Source: Planctomycetia bacterium (lineage in GTDB: Bacteria > Planctomycetota > Planctomycetia > Pirellulales > Thermoguttaceae). Taken from it: a stretch of 64,000 nucleotides of DNA. A program made the translations under genes and the position numbers. Shown in pieces: positions 25,748 through 35,326 of this stretch (its first letter is position 1; the number at the start of each line of letters is the position of its first letter). The DNA is taken from contig JAUNMR010000002.1 of the NCBI GenBank assembly GCA_030537455.1, positions 62,001-126,000 on the forward strand, written 5' to 3'. The notes beneath the pieces are model-generated. The model worked only from the letters and a program-made list of their open reading frames with translations. It was not told the origin of the DNA and searched no databases.

Positions 25748-26107
25748 GGGAGATCCTTTACAAATGAGTGAATGGGAAGGGGGACGGAAAGTCGGCGTGT
25801 TAAAGCAGAAGACTTCACGTCGCTATATTATTAAACGTCAAGCTAGTGACGCTTTGAAAAGGTTGCGGCTCCTTTCGAACTCCGATACCTTGGCAAGGCA
25901 TGTAAACGCCAGCTGAGAAGTTGTGACCACAAACCGCAATCCACACTCAATTTTATGTATAGAAGCGCTACAAGTCAATTGACAAAGGAAAGAAATTGAT
26001 AAACCTTTCGATTCTCTTGGTCGAAACGACTTTAATAAAAAAAGACCGTTTTACCGAGTTAAGTTGGCAAAGCGGTCTGAAATGGAGCACGACGTTCTGT
26101 TGCGAGC
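25748..26107. other. Intergenic region
   Basis: 360 bases between the aldo/keto reductase start and the NIPSNAP stop. Apart from the NIPSNAP terminator at 26036-26078, no gene, RNA or clear promoter pair was seen. Confidence 0.5.
26036..26078 (-). terminator. Terminator after the NIPSNAP gene
   Basis: AGACCG (26043-26048) pairs with CGGTCT (26073-26078), with additional imperfect pairing inside, and on the minus strand runs into a tract of at least seven T. Confidence 0.65.
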
Positions 26108-26950
26108 CTAGATTTGAGAATTTTCGGTCGGCACGAGGAAAATATTGCGAATACGCGTCGCGGTGCGAGCGTATTGTTCGTCTTTGCTCATCTTCTTCCA
26201 TTCCTCGGAGTTGACAAACTTGGACCAACCTTCACGACGCGCTTCGTCGCTGGGGAAGCTCAGCATATAAGTAACGTTTGGCGCCCAGGAGCCAAAGAGC
26301 GCGGAACCGAAGAAGACCGGCGCCATTCCGCAACGACGGAACAGATCAAGTTCACCGTCTTCGAACATGCCTTCTTTTTTGACGTTGCGCTCGTAGTTGG
26401 GCGAATTGTACGTGCGCAGTTGTAACAAACGCTCTGGGTTGGAGTTCGGCTTGTCAATGTGAGGCTGTGAGACGAAGGATTTTAGGGCGATGATTTCTTC
26501 ATCGACGAATTCGAGGTCGTCCGAAAGATTAAAGACCGGGGCGTTCTTAGCGCTGAGTTTCTGATAGTTCAGCAACAGTTCAGAGGAGTACGTCTCTTGC
26601 GCCACGAAGACGGCGTTGGCATACTTGCCGTAATCACCGCGTTCATTTGCCATGAGTTCATCATGGAAGGTGAAGACGCCGATGTTACTGAATCCCAGAG
26701 ATTGACGCAAGGGAATGAGTTCCGCGTCAAAATGCTTCGCCAGAACATTGCGCTTTTCCAGCGTTTCGGCGTAAAAAAATTCCAACAGGATATAGCTAGA
26801 ATCTTGTTTTTCTTCAACAACTTCGCCAACAGGTCTGGCTCGTCTTTCGGTTCTAGTTCTACCAGGAATAATGAGGTCTGCGCGTGCAGTTGTCGCGGTT
26901 GCAGCCAAACCGCCGACTACTGCGGAGGTGATGAAATCACGTCGTTCCAT
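26108..26950 (-). CDS. Tat-exported NIPSNAP-family protein
   Basis: 280 aa from the ATG at 26950, which has AAGGAG upstream; the frame opens earlier at 26989. ERRDFITS at residues 2-9 plus a hydrophobic stretch form a Tat-type signal. Two dimeric alpha/beta-barrel repeats: the second contains LLQLRTYNSPNYERNV and the SWAPNVTYMLSF strand with the DEARREGWSKF helix, typical of NIPSNAP. The role in bacteria is not established. Frequent among planctomycete exported proteins. Confidence 0.85.
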   Translation of the reverse strand: MERRDFITSAVVGGLAATATTARADLIIPGRTRTERRARPVGEVVEEKQDSSYILLEFFYAETLEKRNVLAKHFDAELIPLRQSLGFSNIGVFTFHDELMANERGDYGKYANAVFVAQETYSSELLLNYQKLSAKNAPVFNLSDDLEFVDEEIIALKSFVSQPHIDKPNSNPERLLQLRTYNSPNYERNVKKEGMFEDGELDLFRRCGMAPVFFGSALFGSWAPNVTYMLSFPSDEARREGWSKFVNSEEWKKMSKDEQYARTATRIRNIFLVPTENSQI

Positions 26951-27084
26951 TTTATTTCTCCTTTTTGAAGGATCGGTCAATACTACCATGATAGTCCATG
27001 AATGCGCCGCATCTATTTAGCACGAGGAGAAAGCGATGCATCTGGATTCATTATTCATTATTCTAACCGGGCGTCAAGAAACTT

Positions 27085-28959
27085 TTATTTGGCAAGCACG
27101 CTCAAGCTAATGTCAACGCGACCCAATGGGGCGCTGACCTGAACCCCTTGGATGTATGAGCGTAGAGAAGCTAGAGATTCACGTGCGATTTCAATGCCCA
27201 TGGCGGTCTGTTCTTCGCTTGATTTTGTCGCGGCGATTTCCATTCGCGCCATGATTTGATCCGGCACTACGACGCCCGGCACTTCCTTGCGCATAAACAG
27301 CGCGTTACGATAGCTAACGAAAGGCCAAATACCGGCGATAACGGGAATTGTTCTTTCGCCTAGCTCTTCGAGGAACGAGATCAGCGCGTTCGGGTCAAAA
27401 ACCGGTTGGGACACGGCAAAGAGCGCGCCGGCGTCAATCTTTTGACGTAATCGTTCAATTTCTTTTTGACGGTTCAGCGCCGAAGGATCGAACCCGCAAC
27501 CAAAGAACGCATTGGTCGGTTTGCCGATCGACTGCCCAGCTAAGTCGACTCCACGATTCAGACGACGTTGGAGTTTGCATAGTCCAATGGCGTCGCAGTC
27601 GAATACGCCAGTAGCGTCGGGGTATAAACCCAACTTCGGCGGATCGCCTGTGATAAAGAGAAGATTGGAAATATTCAGTGCAGCGCAACCGATAAGATCG
27701 GCCTGCAATCCGATCAAATTACGATCGCGACAGCACATATGTACGACCGGCTCGATTTGCGCTTCCGTCAGCGCTTTGGAGGCGGCAACGATTGTGGAGA
27801 TACGCGCTGAGGCGCGTGGTCCGTCGGGAAGATTGACCGCGTCGACGCCGCCGTCGCGAACAATAGCGATTTTCTCCAGGAATTTCGTTAAATCGTAACC
27901 GCAAGGCGGAATAGCTTCAACGGTTTGAACCCATTGACCATTGACGAGTTTATTAGCCAATCGGCTACGAGATTCGACCGGCGACTCTTCCTGTTCCTTA
28001 ACGTTTTCAGCGACGCTATGTAAAACGATCTGTTGCCGACGACTGTGCGAGGTCGGCTTGACCATCTTGACAATTTCAGAAAGGTCACTTGGCGTCACGC
28101 CACAGCATCCGCCTACGGCGGCGGCGCCGAGGTCGACGTAGCGCATGGCATAAGTCGCAAGGTATTCAGGCGAGCTGTAATAGATCTGTCGACCTTCAAA
28201 CGCCTGAGGGGAACCCGCGTTTGGTTGAACGACGAGCGGGAGGTCAACGCTCTTGACGACCTCTTGTACCACCTGTAGCATATCGACAGGTCCTAGACAG
28301 CAGTTGAGTCCCCACGCGACCGGTTGTGGTTTGTTCGGCGCAAAGGGCGCGAAGAAGGTCGAAAAGATCGGCGCGCGTGATTCAATCGAGTTGGGATACT
28401 GCAGATACGTCGGATTCAGCCCATAGGACATGATGAACGGTACGCGCTGATCCAGGGACGCCATTGCGTCAACCATGATTTCTGAGCAAGCACGACTCGG
28501 TTGCGTTTCAAAGATAATTAAATCGACGCCGCCGGTAATGAGCGCTTTGGCTTGACGTGCGAATTCCGCGACAATCTGCGCCCGATCGCGTTTGAGTAGA
28601 ATGTCTTCTGCGGGAAAACCGATCGAGCCGGCCACGAAGACGCGACGTGAATCGTCGGAATATTCTTGCGCCACGTCTCGCACTAACTCCACGCCCGCGA
28701 TGTTGATCGCCTCCACACGATCCTCAAGACCGTAACGTTCCAATGCGAAACGATTGGCCCCGTAAGTGTTCGTCGTAAGAACGTCGACCCCAGCGGAACC
28801 ATATGCGCTTGCAATCTCCTTCACGAGATTGCGATTACGAAGGTTCAAGTCGTCATAACATTGGTTGGTGAAAATATTACGTCGATAAATTTCGGTGCCA
28901 AAAGCGCCGTCAAAGACCAGGGGGGACGTATTTAGTACTGCTTGAAAACTGTCGGACAT
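27085..28959 (-). CDS. Homocysteine S-methyltransferase / methylenetetrahydrofolate reductase fusion
   Basis: 624 aa. The N-terminal half is the zinc-dependent homocysteine methyltransferase barrel: FDGAFGTEIYRR, WGLNCCLG and GGCCGVTPSD, which supplies two zinc cysteines. From about residue 330 it continues into a MetF-like 5,10-methylene-THF reductase (PRASARISTI, HMCCRDRN, LLFITGDPPKLG, QPVFDP). The fusion resembles YitJ of Bacillus and makes and may use methyl-THF for methionine. The ATG at 28959 is favoured because the frame's first ATG (29001) sits almost on a TATAT-like -10 box. Confidence 0.9.
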   Translation of the reverse strand: MSDSFQAVLNTSPLVFDGAFGTEIYRRNIFTNQCYDDLNLRNRNLVKEIASAYGSAGVDVLTTNTYGANRFALERYGLEDRVEAINIAGVELVRDVAQEYSDDSRRVFVAGSIGFPAEDILLKRDRAQIVAEFARQAKALITGGVDLIIFETQPSRACSEIMVDAMASLDQRVPFIMSYGLNPTYLQYPNSIESRAPIFSTFFAPFAPNKPQPVAWGLNCCLGPVDMLQVVQEVVKSVDLPLVVQPNAGSPQAFEGRQIYYSSPEYLATYAMRYVDLGAAAVGGCCGVTPSDLSEIVKMVKPTSHSRRQQIVLHSVAENVKEQEESPVESRSRLANKLVNGQWVQTVEAIPPCGYDLTKFLEKIAIVRDGGVDAVNLPDGPRASARISTIVAASKALTEAQIEPVVHMCCRDRNLIGLQADLIGCAALNISNLLFITGDPPKLGLYPDATGVFDCDAIGLCKLQRRLNRGVDLAGQSIGKPTNAFFGCGFDPSALNRQKEIERLRQKIDAGALFAVSQPVFDPNALISFLEELGERTIPVIAGIWPFVSYRNALFMRKEVPGVVVPDQIMARMEIAATKSSEEQTAMGIEIARESLASLRSYIQGVQVSAPLGRVDISLSVLAK

Positions 28960-29228
28960 TACAACGGTAGCGCTGATAAAAAATCGCATGCGCTGACTCA
29001 TGGCGCAACACGATATAATTGGCTAGGATAGACGTCTGTGGGATTCAAGGCACAAGCCTTCAGAGACGTCTGTCGGTTAGGTAATCGTTAGACCGAGTGT
29101 TGGCAGTATCGCGTTGAGCAAGAGCGACGGGGCGATATTGCAGAACACTCGTTTCTCGGTAAGATGAAAAGAGGCGCATGAGCGCCGAGTAGCCATTCCA
29201 TTGTAGTCAGGATTAGGAGACGTTCAAA

Positions 29229-29768
29229 ATGGCGCTTTCTTGTTTCTATCCACATTACGTCGTGTCTAGCGTTGTTGAGATAACGCCGGAGCGATTGGCG
29301 ACGCTCGGCATACAATACCTCCTGCTTGACGTAGATTGTACTCTAAAACGGTATTCTCAACAAGCGCCAGAGCCTGAAATTGAACGCTGGCTCGATTCTT
29401 TGAGAGCCGCAAACGTCAAGATGTGTCTTTTGTCAAACGGCGTCGGCGCACGGATTCAGAGTTTTGCACGGCTGGTTGACTTGCCGTATATTGCCCCGGC
29501 GTGTAAACCGTTCACGAAAGGGTGCCGTCGCGCCTTTAATGAATTAGGATTCGTCCCGACGGCAACGGCGATCATTGGAGACCAAATCTTTGCCGATATT
29601 ATGGCGGCGCGATTGAGCGGCGTTCGTGCGTTTTTAACAACGCCTCTTTCGCCTGAAGAGGAGCATTGGTTTACGCGTGTCAAACGTCCTTTTGAAAAGA
29701 TCGTCATGCGCTCCTATTTCAGGAGATTTCCTGACGGCGTCTGGAAAGATCAAAGCACACGAGATTAA
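29229..29768 (+). CDS. YqeG-family HAD IIIA-type phosphatase
   Basis: 179 aa. HAD motif I is LLLDVDCTLKRY (DxDCT in place of the usual DxDNT), motif II LLSNG, motif III lysine in ACKPFTKGC and motif IV GDQIFADIMAA. This order and spacing match the YqeG family, which includes phosphatidylglycerophosphate phosphatases and proteins of unknown substrate. AGGAG precedes the ATG. Divergent from the methyltransferase gene. Confidence 0.9.
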   Translation: MALSCFYPHYVVSSVVEITPERLATLGIQYLLLDVDCTLKRYSQQAPEPEIERWLDSLRAANVKMCLLSNGVGARIQSFARLVDLPYIAPACKPFTKGCRRAFNELGFVPTATAIIGDQIFADIMAARLSGVRAFLTTPLSPEEEHWFTRVKRPFEKIVMRSYFRRFPDGVWKDQSTRD

Positions 29769-29801
29769 CAAATTGCGCCAGGTGAAGACGTCAATATGAA
29801 C

Positions 29802-29848
29802 GAGCGTGTGTTCCCAGAAGAATTAAGTATTCTGTAGAACACACGCTC
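29802..29848. repeat. Long perfect inverted repeat without a T-tract
   Basis: 12-bp outer stem (29802-29813 with 29837-29848) enclosing a 5-bp inner stem (29815-29819 with 29830-29834). It ends the YqeG gene but neither strand has a run of T after it. It could be a transcript-stabilising hairpin or a factor-assisted terminator. Confidence 0.6.
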
Positions 29849-29895
29849 AAAGACGGAGGATATGGACATTATGCGTTTAATACGCTACGTCAATC

Positions 29896-30102
29896 TTATT
29901 CAGTCTCTGTTTCGGTTTGGGGCGACTTAGTGCAACGCGAAGCCCAAAGTTCGTATTGAGGATCGCCGCGACGAAACGTAAAGCGTGCGTCTGGCAAAGT
30001 GTGCTCGCGGTAAGGCTCCGAGTGAATCGATACAATGATCTTGGATTCGTCGATACGTTCGACTGTGTAATTGAGATTGTCTTGCTGTGTTTCGTTTGTC
30101 AT
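29896..30102 (-). CDS. Small hypothetical protein
   Basis: 68 residues, charged, no signal or membrane segment. The central segment IIVSIHSEPYREHTLPDA and the C-terminal YELWASR look protein-like and have ordinary codon use, but no family is recognised. The ribosome-binding site is poor: AGGA is about 18 bases from the ATG. Real but unassigned gene, or chance frame. Confidence 0.4.
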   Translation of the reverse strand: MTNETQQDNLNYTVERIDESKIIVSIHSEPYREHTLPDARFTFRRGDPQYELWASRCTKSPQTETETE

Positions 30103-30353
30103 TTTATGCTATTGGTTTGCGTCCTGTGAACATGCTTTAAAACGGCGACGTTGCATCTTTCGTCTCCGTTTGAGATTAATGACTCGATTTATTTTGTAAC
30201 GAGGCGCTATGCATGCCCCATTAGTCTAAACAGACCACAATAAAGTCAAAAAGTTCCTCAATAGGTTGACGTAAGTTGTCGTTTTGTGGGAAACGCCATT
30301 GTGTAGACTATCCTATGTCTATTTTATCTTCCCCGTGATTAAAAACAAATCGG

Positions 30354-30397
30354 GGCGCTTAGAATGACGCCGTACCGAACGTGTCGCTCTAAGCGCC
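30354..30397 (-). terminator. Hairpin after the histidine phosphatase gene
   Basis: Perfect 10-bp stem, arms 30354-30363 and 30388-30397. On the minus strand the sequence after it contains five T after a short gap. Confidence 0.55.
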
Positions 30398-30417
30398 AAA
30401 GTTGAGGAGGGCGGGGG

Positions 30418-31107
30418 TTAGCGCACGTTCCATTCCTCAAGTCGCCAAACGGAGCCGTTAAAACGGAAAACTCCGTAGGCGCCGGTGGAAAGCTTTTGTT
30501 TTACAGGTTTTTCGCCCTCATCCGACAATAAGTCGAGCGCGAATCGAGCGACGCCATTACTCGTTACCGCCACAACTGGTTGATTCTGTGCCTTTTGTAC
30601 GATGGAATCGGCAAATTCGCGCCACTGGCGCCCGAGAGACGACACACGATTCGAAAGACCCCTCCACGCTTTCGGCAGGATCCGACGACTGTCCCAAGCC
30701 TCTAGTGCGGAACGCCCAATTTCTTTAAGACGTTCCTCGTCTTTTACGACTGATTCGTCACACGGGATTTCCGCTCGCCCTAAATTGACTAAAACCTCGT
30801 CTTCGGGTAGCCCGTCGTCTTGACCGTAGTCAAGTTCCGTGAGGAATTCTTCAGCGCTCATTTCGATCGTGTTTTGAGAGAAGACGGAGGCGACCTCAGC
30901 AGCGGTTTCATAGGTACGACGCAACGGAGCATAGTAAATATGCCCTGGCGTAAGACCTTTTTTTAAAAGCGATTCGCCGAGACGACGCCCCTGTTCATGA
31001 CCTTGTTCGGTGAGAGGTAGGTCGGTACGCGCGCCCACGCGTAAAATGACGTCGCCAGAGTTGAACGTATTGCCATGGCGCGCGACGATAAGGGTAATTT
31101 CTGACAT
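30418..31107 (-). CDS. Histidine phosphatase family protein
   Basis: 229 aa, phosphoglycerate-mutase-like fold. The catalytic motif ARHGNTFN (RHGxT) is at residues 9-16, and PLTEQGHEQGRRLG, YAPLRRTYETA and the second His region follow. Relatives act on sugar phosphates or small phospho-compounds; the C-terminus lacks the standard His-Gly signature in its common form, so substrate and activity are open. It follows kdsB by about 60 bases on the same strand and may be in one transcript. Confidence 0.82.
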   Translation of the reverse strand: MSEITLIVARHGNTFNSGDVILRVGARTDLPLTEQGHEQGRRLGESLLKKGLTPGHIYYAPLRRTYETAAEVASVFSQNTIEMSAEEFLTELDYGQDDGLPEDEVLVNLGRAEIPCDESVVKDEERLKEIGRSALEAWDSRRILPKAWRGLSNRVSSLGRQWREFADSIVQKAQNQPVVAVTSNGVARFALDLLSDEGEKPVKQKLSTGAYGVFRFNGSVWRLEEWNVR

Positions 31108-31168
31108 AGCACGATAATCTTTCAGCGTCGCCCGGAATATTTCGGGCTGGTACGTTTAGGTTTACGCG

Positions 31169-32017
31169 TCAAGCGTAAAAATCGAGTAGTTCGCCATTTT
31201 CGCGGATAATCTTAGCTACGCGTTCTAGATCCTCAGGCGAATCCACTCCGGAGGTGACCGCGTCGTAACCAGGAGGATAGATTCCCTCGACCATCTGAAT
31301 CGTGTAGCCGTTCTCGAGGAATCGCAGTTGCTCCAGTTGCTCGAGTCGTTCATACTGACTCTTGGGCGACTGCGCAAAGAATTGTAACGCTTCGTAGCGA
31401 TAAGCGTACAACCCGATGTGACGTCGTACCGGACTCATATCCGACGTTTCTCGCCATTTTTCTTCGTTTCGAATGGCTGGAATAATCTGCTTGGAGAACC
31501 ACAATGCGCGATTGTTTGCGTTGACTACTACCGTGGTACCGCTGAAAGGACTTTGTAGTTTGGATTTACGAAGCGCGTCGAGCGCGTGCCAAGAGAGCTG
31601 CACAAAGACCGACGCGACCGAATTCGACGGCGTTTTTTCCAGCGCTGTCATGAGATCCAGAATAAAAGTCGGAGGACAGGTTGGAAGGTCGCCCTGAAGA
31701 TTGACAATGATTTCTGGTCGCACGTTCGCCTGTAACGCGACTTCCCAGACGCGATCGGAGCCAGATTGAGCCTGGTTTGACGTAACGACGATCGGAATAT
31801 TCTGGGAGTTACAGAAATCGATAATCAGGTCGCTTCGAGTTTCCTCACTTGGCGTTTCAGTTGCGACGACGGCGTCGCAATCGTCTACACGACTCTTGAC
31901 ATAATTGGCAATTTCCCATGTGCGTTGCAGTAAGGTTTTACCCTCGAGTAACGCCAATGGTTTTCCAGGAAATCTCTTGGAACCGTATCGCGCGGGAATG
32001 ACAATTAATTTACGCAT
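31169..32017 (-). CDS. kdsB: CMP-KDO synthetase (3-deoxy-manno-octulosonate cytidylyltransferase)
   Basis: Activates KDO with CTP for the lipopolysaccharide inner core. 282 aa. N-terminal nucleotide-binding signature VIPARYGSKRFPGKPL, then VATETPSE, NLQGDLPTCPP and the YAYRYEALQFF and LEQLRFLENGY segments, all characteristic. Normal KdsB is about 250 aa; the extra length is spread over loops. Its presence implies a Gram-negative-type outer membrane. Possibly cotranscribed with the phosphatase downstream. Confidence 0.9.
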   Translation of the reverse strand: MRKLIVIPARYGSKRFPGKPLALLEGKTLLQRTWEIANYVKSRVDDCDAVVATETPSEETRSDLIIDFCNSQNIPIVVTSNQAQSGSDRVWEVALQANVRPEIIVNLQGDLPTCPPTFILDLMTALEKTPSNSVASVFVQLSWHALDALRKSKLQSPFSGTTVVVNANNRALWFSKQIIPAIRNEEKWRETSDMSPVRRHIGLYAYRYEALQFFAQSPKSQYERLEQLEQLRFLENGYTIQMVEGIYPPGYDAVTSGVDSPEDLERVAKIIRENGELLDFYA

Positions 32018-32081
32018 GGCGTTTATATCTGTTTAGCGGTTGGTTGAGCTGTCGCTGAGAGTATAGAGGATCGGTCTGTTT

Positions 32082-33209
32082 TTACGGAACCATGACAGGG
32101 ATTTCATAGCCGTTGTCTTTCTGCTCCCAGTTGATTCTCACGCGCGAAAGGTACCAGTTTTTTCCATGTGTGGCGTTACCCTGGAAAAAGAGCCAGGTTT
32201 GACCGTCTTCGTCCACAAAGACGCCAGGATGACCAGATTCCGATTCATTCCATTGCCCCTTGGGACCGTTGGTGATAAATGGAACGTTCCACAGACGCGT
32301 CCAGGTCAAGCCATCGTCACTGACCGCAACCCCGATATGTTGCGGATCATTGTTATATCCGCCAGCGTAGAACATGTATAATTTGTCGTTTCGTACAACG
32401 GTTGTCGGCGCTTCAATACAATTGGTTTCCCAGTGTAATTCAGGTTCGAGGATTGAGGCGTCAACCGGCTCTTTCCACGAGGATGAGTCAATGGAGAGCA
32501 AGCCGTCCTTGTCGGCTTTACAAACGGCGACAACAATCTTTTGAATCTTGCCTTGCGGGTCGCGCGTGGCGGCATAGAGGAAGAATTGATCCTTGAATTG
32601 AATGAAGTCGGCGTCGATCGCACGTCCATTGTTCCAATTGCCGTGGGGACGAAAGATTGGATTATTCGGATTAGGGGTAAAGTGAACGCCGTCGTCCGAA
32701 ACCGCCATACAGATTGCGTCGAGAGCGCCGTTGCCATACGTCTGATAGAAAAGAAAGACCTTATTGTCGACGACGCGAGCACAGGGGGCGCAGAAACCTT
32801 TTTGATCGCACTCTTGCATTGGCAGAAGATTGTCGACGAATTCCCAATTTGTTAAGTCGTCGCTTTTAGCAATGCCGGTGGTCCAGCCATATTTACCGCC
32901 GTCTTTTTCCTGAGGGGGAATGGAGAAGTACATGTAGTACTTGCCATTAAAATGAATGACGGTTGGGTCTTTGGCAAAATCTTGGGGCGCCCATTTCATA
33001 GCGGGATTCTTCAAAAGTTCCGCATCGCAGGGCGTAATCGATTTCACGTCGTCGGGCGTCTTGAAAATCACTGGCGTTGCGACGGCGCTTGAATTCGGTT
33101 CCGCGCCCAGAAGAGAACTAGACGGCACAAAATTCACAGCAATACTACAATACAGCGCAAAGAGCAAGAAGTAATAGACGAATCTAAGGAATGACGCCTG
33201 AAATCTCAT
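32082..33209 (-). CDS. Exported GH43-like five-bladed beta-propeller glycosidase
   Basis: 375 aa. Signal peptide of about 35 residues with a hydrophobic core (FVYYFLLFALYCSIAV). Mature part has repeating propeller blades: FAKDPTVIHFNGKYYMYFS with the catalytic-base Asp, GIAKSDDLTNWEFV, RAIDADFIQFKDQFFLYAA, CIEAPTTVVRNDKLYMFYAG with a candidate acid Glu, and SESGHPGVFVDEDG. This matches GH43/GH117-related hydrolases of plant or algal polysaccharides. Exact specificity unknown. AAGG lies about 10 bases before the ATG. Confidence 0.82.
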   Translation of the reverse strand: MRFQASFLRFVYYFLLFALYCSIAVNFVPSSSLLGAEPNSSAVATPVIFKTPDDVKSITPCDAELLKNPAMKWAPQDFAKDPTVIHFNGKYYMYFSIPPQEKDGGKYGWTTGIAKSDDLTNWEFVDNLLPMQECDQKGFCAPCARVVDNKVFLFYQTYGNGALDAICMAVSDDGVHFTPNPNNPIFRPHGNWNNGRAIDADFIQFKDQFFLYAATRDPQGKIQKIVVAVCKADKDGLLSIDSSSWKEPVDASILEPELHWETNCIEAPTTVVRNDKLYMFYAGGYNNDPQHIGVAVSDDGLTWTRLWNVPFITNGPKGQWNESESGHPGVFVDEDGQTWLFFQGNATHGKNWYLSRVRINWEQKDNGYEIPVMVP

Positions 33210-33918
33210 AGCAATAACCTTCTGAACAAGCCTAAAGAGCGTCCGATTGGACAGCTCCTGTGTGGTCTGATTTTGACAAAACGACCTTGAATTGTCAAGT
33301 TCTTTTTAAAGTCTGTTTAGCAAGAGGTTGTGGATGTGTTAGACATAATGAATAAGTCGATTGTATCGATTATAATGAATAATTTTTTATCGATTTTGTA
33401 TTGGTTTGATATGGCGAATTTTGCCTTTCCAGTCCGTCGTCATTTCTGTTTTTGTCTCGGACGAAATCGATATTTGCTTGGGCGAAGGAATGGGGCATTG
33501 CTTTATAAAGTATCTTTTAGGACGGTTTGAAGTAGCTCTTGTTATGTTTATATTTGACTGGCTAATGAAGCAGACGATGAGTCGTTACATAAAGTATGTA
33601 TGCGCCGTCAATGGCGTTATAGGTATATCGCGTCTTTTCAAACCTGTTATATCTGTTATAATAGGGCAAAAGTAGTAGAGAACGTTAGCGCCTTTGACGC
33701 CTCGTTCCAGTGCAGATTTAATGACATGCTTTTTAATTGAGGTTACCTATTGAGTTCATCTACGTTCAGTTGTAATGCGTATGGGGTCGTATCGAACGAC
33801 CTGAACGGTTCGTTGAGTCCAATGGCTTACACAGTTTAACACGTGGATGCTCGAACGTCTGCACGGCGAGGTGAAGTTAGGGGTTACTTAGCCCCGCAGT
33901 TAATGGAGGAAGGTTGAT
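33210..33918. other. AT-rich intergenic region before gltA
   Basis: 709 bases with no convincing gene. Bases about 33290-33680 are unusually AT-rich and include an imperfect tandem duplication (ATAATGAATAA at 33345-33355 and 33372-33382, each followed by TCGATT). Nearer gltA there are small stem-loops, including GGGG/CCCC at 33880-33895 directly before the ribosome-binding site. Two open frames here look like chance frames. Confidence 0.5.
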
Positions 33919-35217
33919 ATGTCCGACTTCTCTGATACGGCCAAACTTCTTATCGATGATAAAGAAATTGAGTTGAATGTCTACACGGGCGTGGAGGGCG
34001 ATCGCGCGATCGACGTCACTTCTTTGTACAAAGATCACAAACTCACGACCTATGATCCATCATTGGGCAATACGGCCATTTGCCGTAGTTCTATAACTTA
34101 CATCGACGGCGAGCGTGGAGTACTGCGTTATCGTGGCATTCCGATCGAACAGTTCAACCGTTCGAAGCCAAATTTCATTGAAGTCGCTTGGGCTCTGATT
34201 TTCGGTCGTCTCCCTGATCATGAGGAATTGGGTTACTTCCACGACGCTTTGACCGATAATGAGCTTCTCCACGAGGGTTTGAGAAATCAGTTCATGGCGT
34301 TGCCGGTTGACGCGCCTCCTATGGCGATTCTTTCGGCTATGATTAGCATGATGGCGTGCTATCACAAAGAGTTCCTGCAACTGGAAGACGAAACGTCCCT
34401 CTTGGGCGCCGCGGCACGACTGATTAGTAAGGTACGTACGATTGCGGCGTTTACTCATCGTCGTTCCGCTGGTCTGCCGTTTATTTACCCCGATCCGAAT
34501 CTGAGATATTGTGCAAACTTCCTCCACATGATGTTCTCATTGCCTTATAAGCAATTTGAGGTCTCCGAGGAAATGGAAGACGCGCTCAATTTGGTACTGA
34601 TTCTGCACGCTGACCACGAGCAAAATTGTAGCGCGAGTGCGGTACGCGTCGTCTGTTCTGCTCAGGCCAACTTATTCGCGTCCTGTAGCGCGGGCGTTAA
34701 CGCGTTATGGGGACCTCTACACGGCGGCGCCAACGTCAAAGTGATGGAAATGCTGGAGATGATCTATCGTGGCGGTCACCGACCCGAAGAGTGCATCGCC
34801 GCCGCGAAAGATAAGAATAATCAGTTCCGTCTTTTCGGCTTTGGACATCGTGTCTACCGTAACTATGACCCGCGTGCGAAGATCCTCAAGACCGCGTGCG
34901 ACCGACTCTTTAGTAAGCTCAAGCACAAAGATCCGTTGCTGGACGTCGCTCGTAAACTGGAAGAACTGGCGCTCAGAGACCCGTACTTCATCGAACGAAA
35001 ACTCTATCCCAACGTCGACTTCTACAGTGGTATTCTCCTGCGTGCCATGGGCATCCCTACGAATATGTTTACGGTCATGTTTGCGATTGGACGTTTGCCC
35101 GGTTGGATCGCCCAGTGGAAAGAACAGCATTTTGCCGACGGCGCCAAGATTATTCGTCCGCGTCAGCTTTATGTCGGTAATCCGAAGTCCGACTACATCG
35201 AGATCGAAAAACGCTAG
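33919..35217 (+). CDS. gltA: Citrate synthase
   Basis: Condenses acetyl-CoA with oxaloacetate at the entry to the TCA cycle. 432 aa, the longer type typical of Gram-negatives. Conserved LRYRGIPIEQ, HADHEQNCSASAVRV with a catalytic His, WGPLHGGANVKVMEML with the second His and GFGHRVYRNYDPRA with the catalytic-region Arg/Asp. GGAGGA lies 10 bases before the ATG. Ends with a strong terminator at 35294-35326, directly behind which a group II intron-like element is inserted. Confidence 0.96.
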   Translation: MSDFSDTAKLLIDDKEIELNVYTGVEGDRAIDVTSLYKDHKLTTYDPSLGNTAICRSSITYIDGERGVLRYRGIPIEQFNRSKPNFIEVAWALIFGRLPDHEELGYFHDALTDNELLHEGLRNQFMALPVDAPPMAILSAMISMMACYHKEFLQLEDETSLLGAAARLISKVRTIAAFTHRRSAGLPFIYPDPNLRYCANFLHMMFSLPYKQFEVSEEMEDALNLVLILHADHEQNCSASAVRVVCSAQANLFASCSAGVNALWGPLHGGANVKVMEMLEMIYRGGHRPEECIAAAKDKNNQFRLFGFGHRVYRNYDPRAKILKTACDRLFSKLKHKDPLLDVARKLEELALRDPYFIERKLYPNVDFYSGILLRAMGIPTNMFTVMFAIGRLPGWIAQWKEQHFADGAKIIRPRQLYVGNPKSDYIEIEKR

Positions 35218-35293
35218 TTGACGACTGTGTTCTTATGTCGTGATTGTTTCGCGACCAGATAACGCTCTGCGTCATTAACCCGACTTAATACTT

Positions 35294-35326
35294 GCGATAG
35301 ACTTCTAGGAGTCTGTCGCTTTTTTT
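35294..35326 (+). terminator. gltA terminator
   Basis: 10-bp stem, arms 35294-35303 and 35310-35319 (one G-U), 6-base loop, seven T to 35326. The intron-like element starts immediately after the T run. Confidence 0.9.

Noticed and set aside
33406..33675. 89-codon frame in the AT-rich region before gltA
   Set aside because: No ribosome-binding site, composition follows the local AT bias, no domain recognised.
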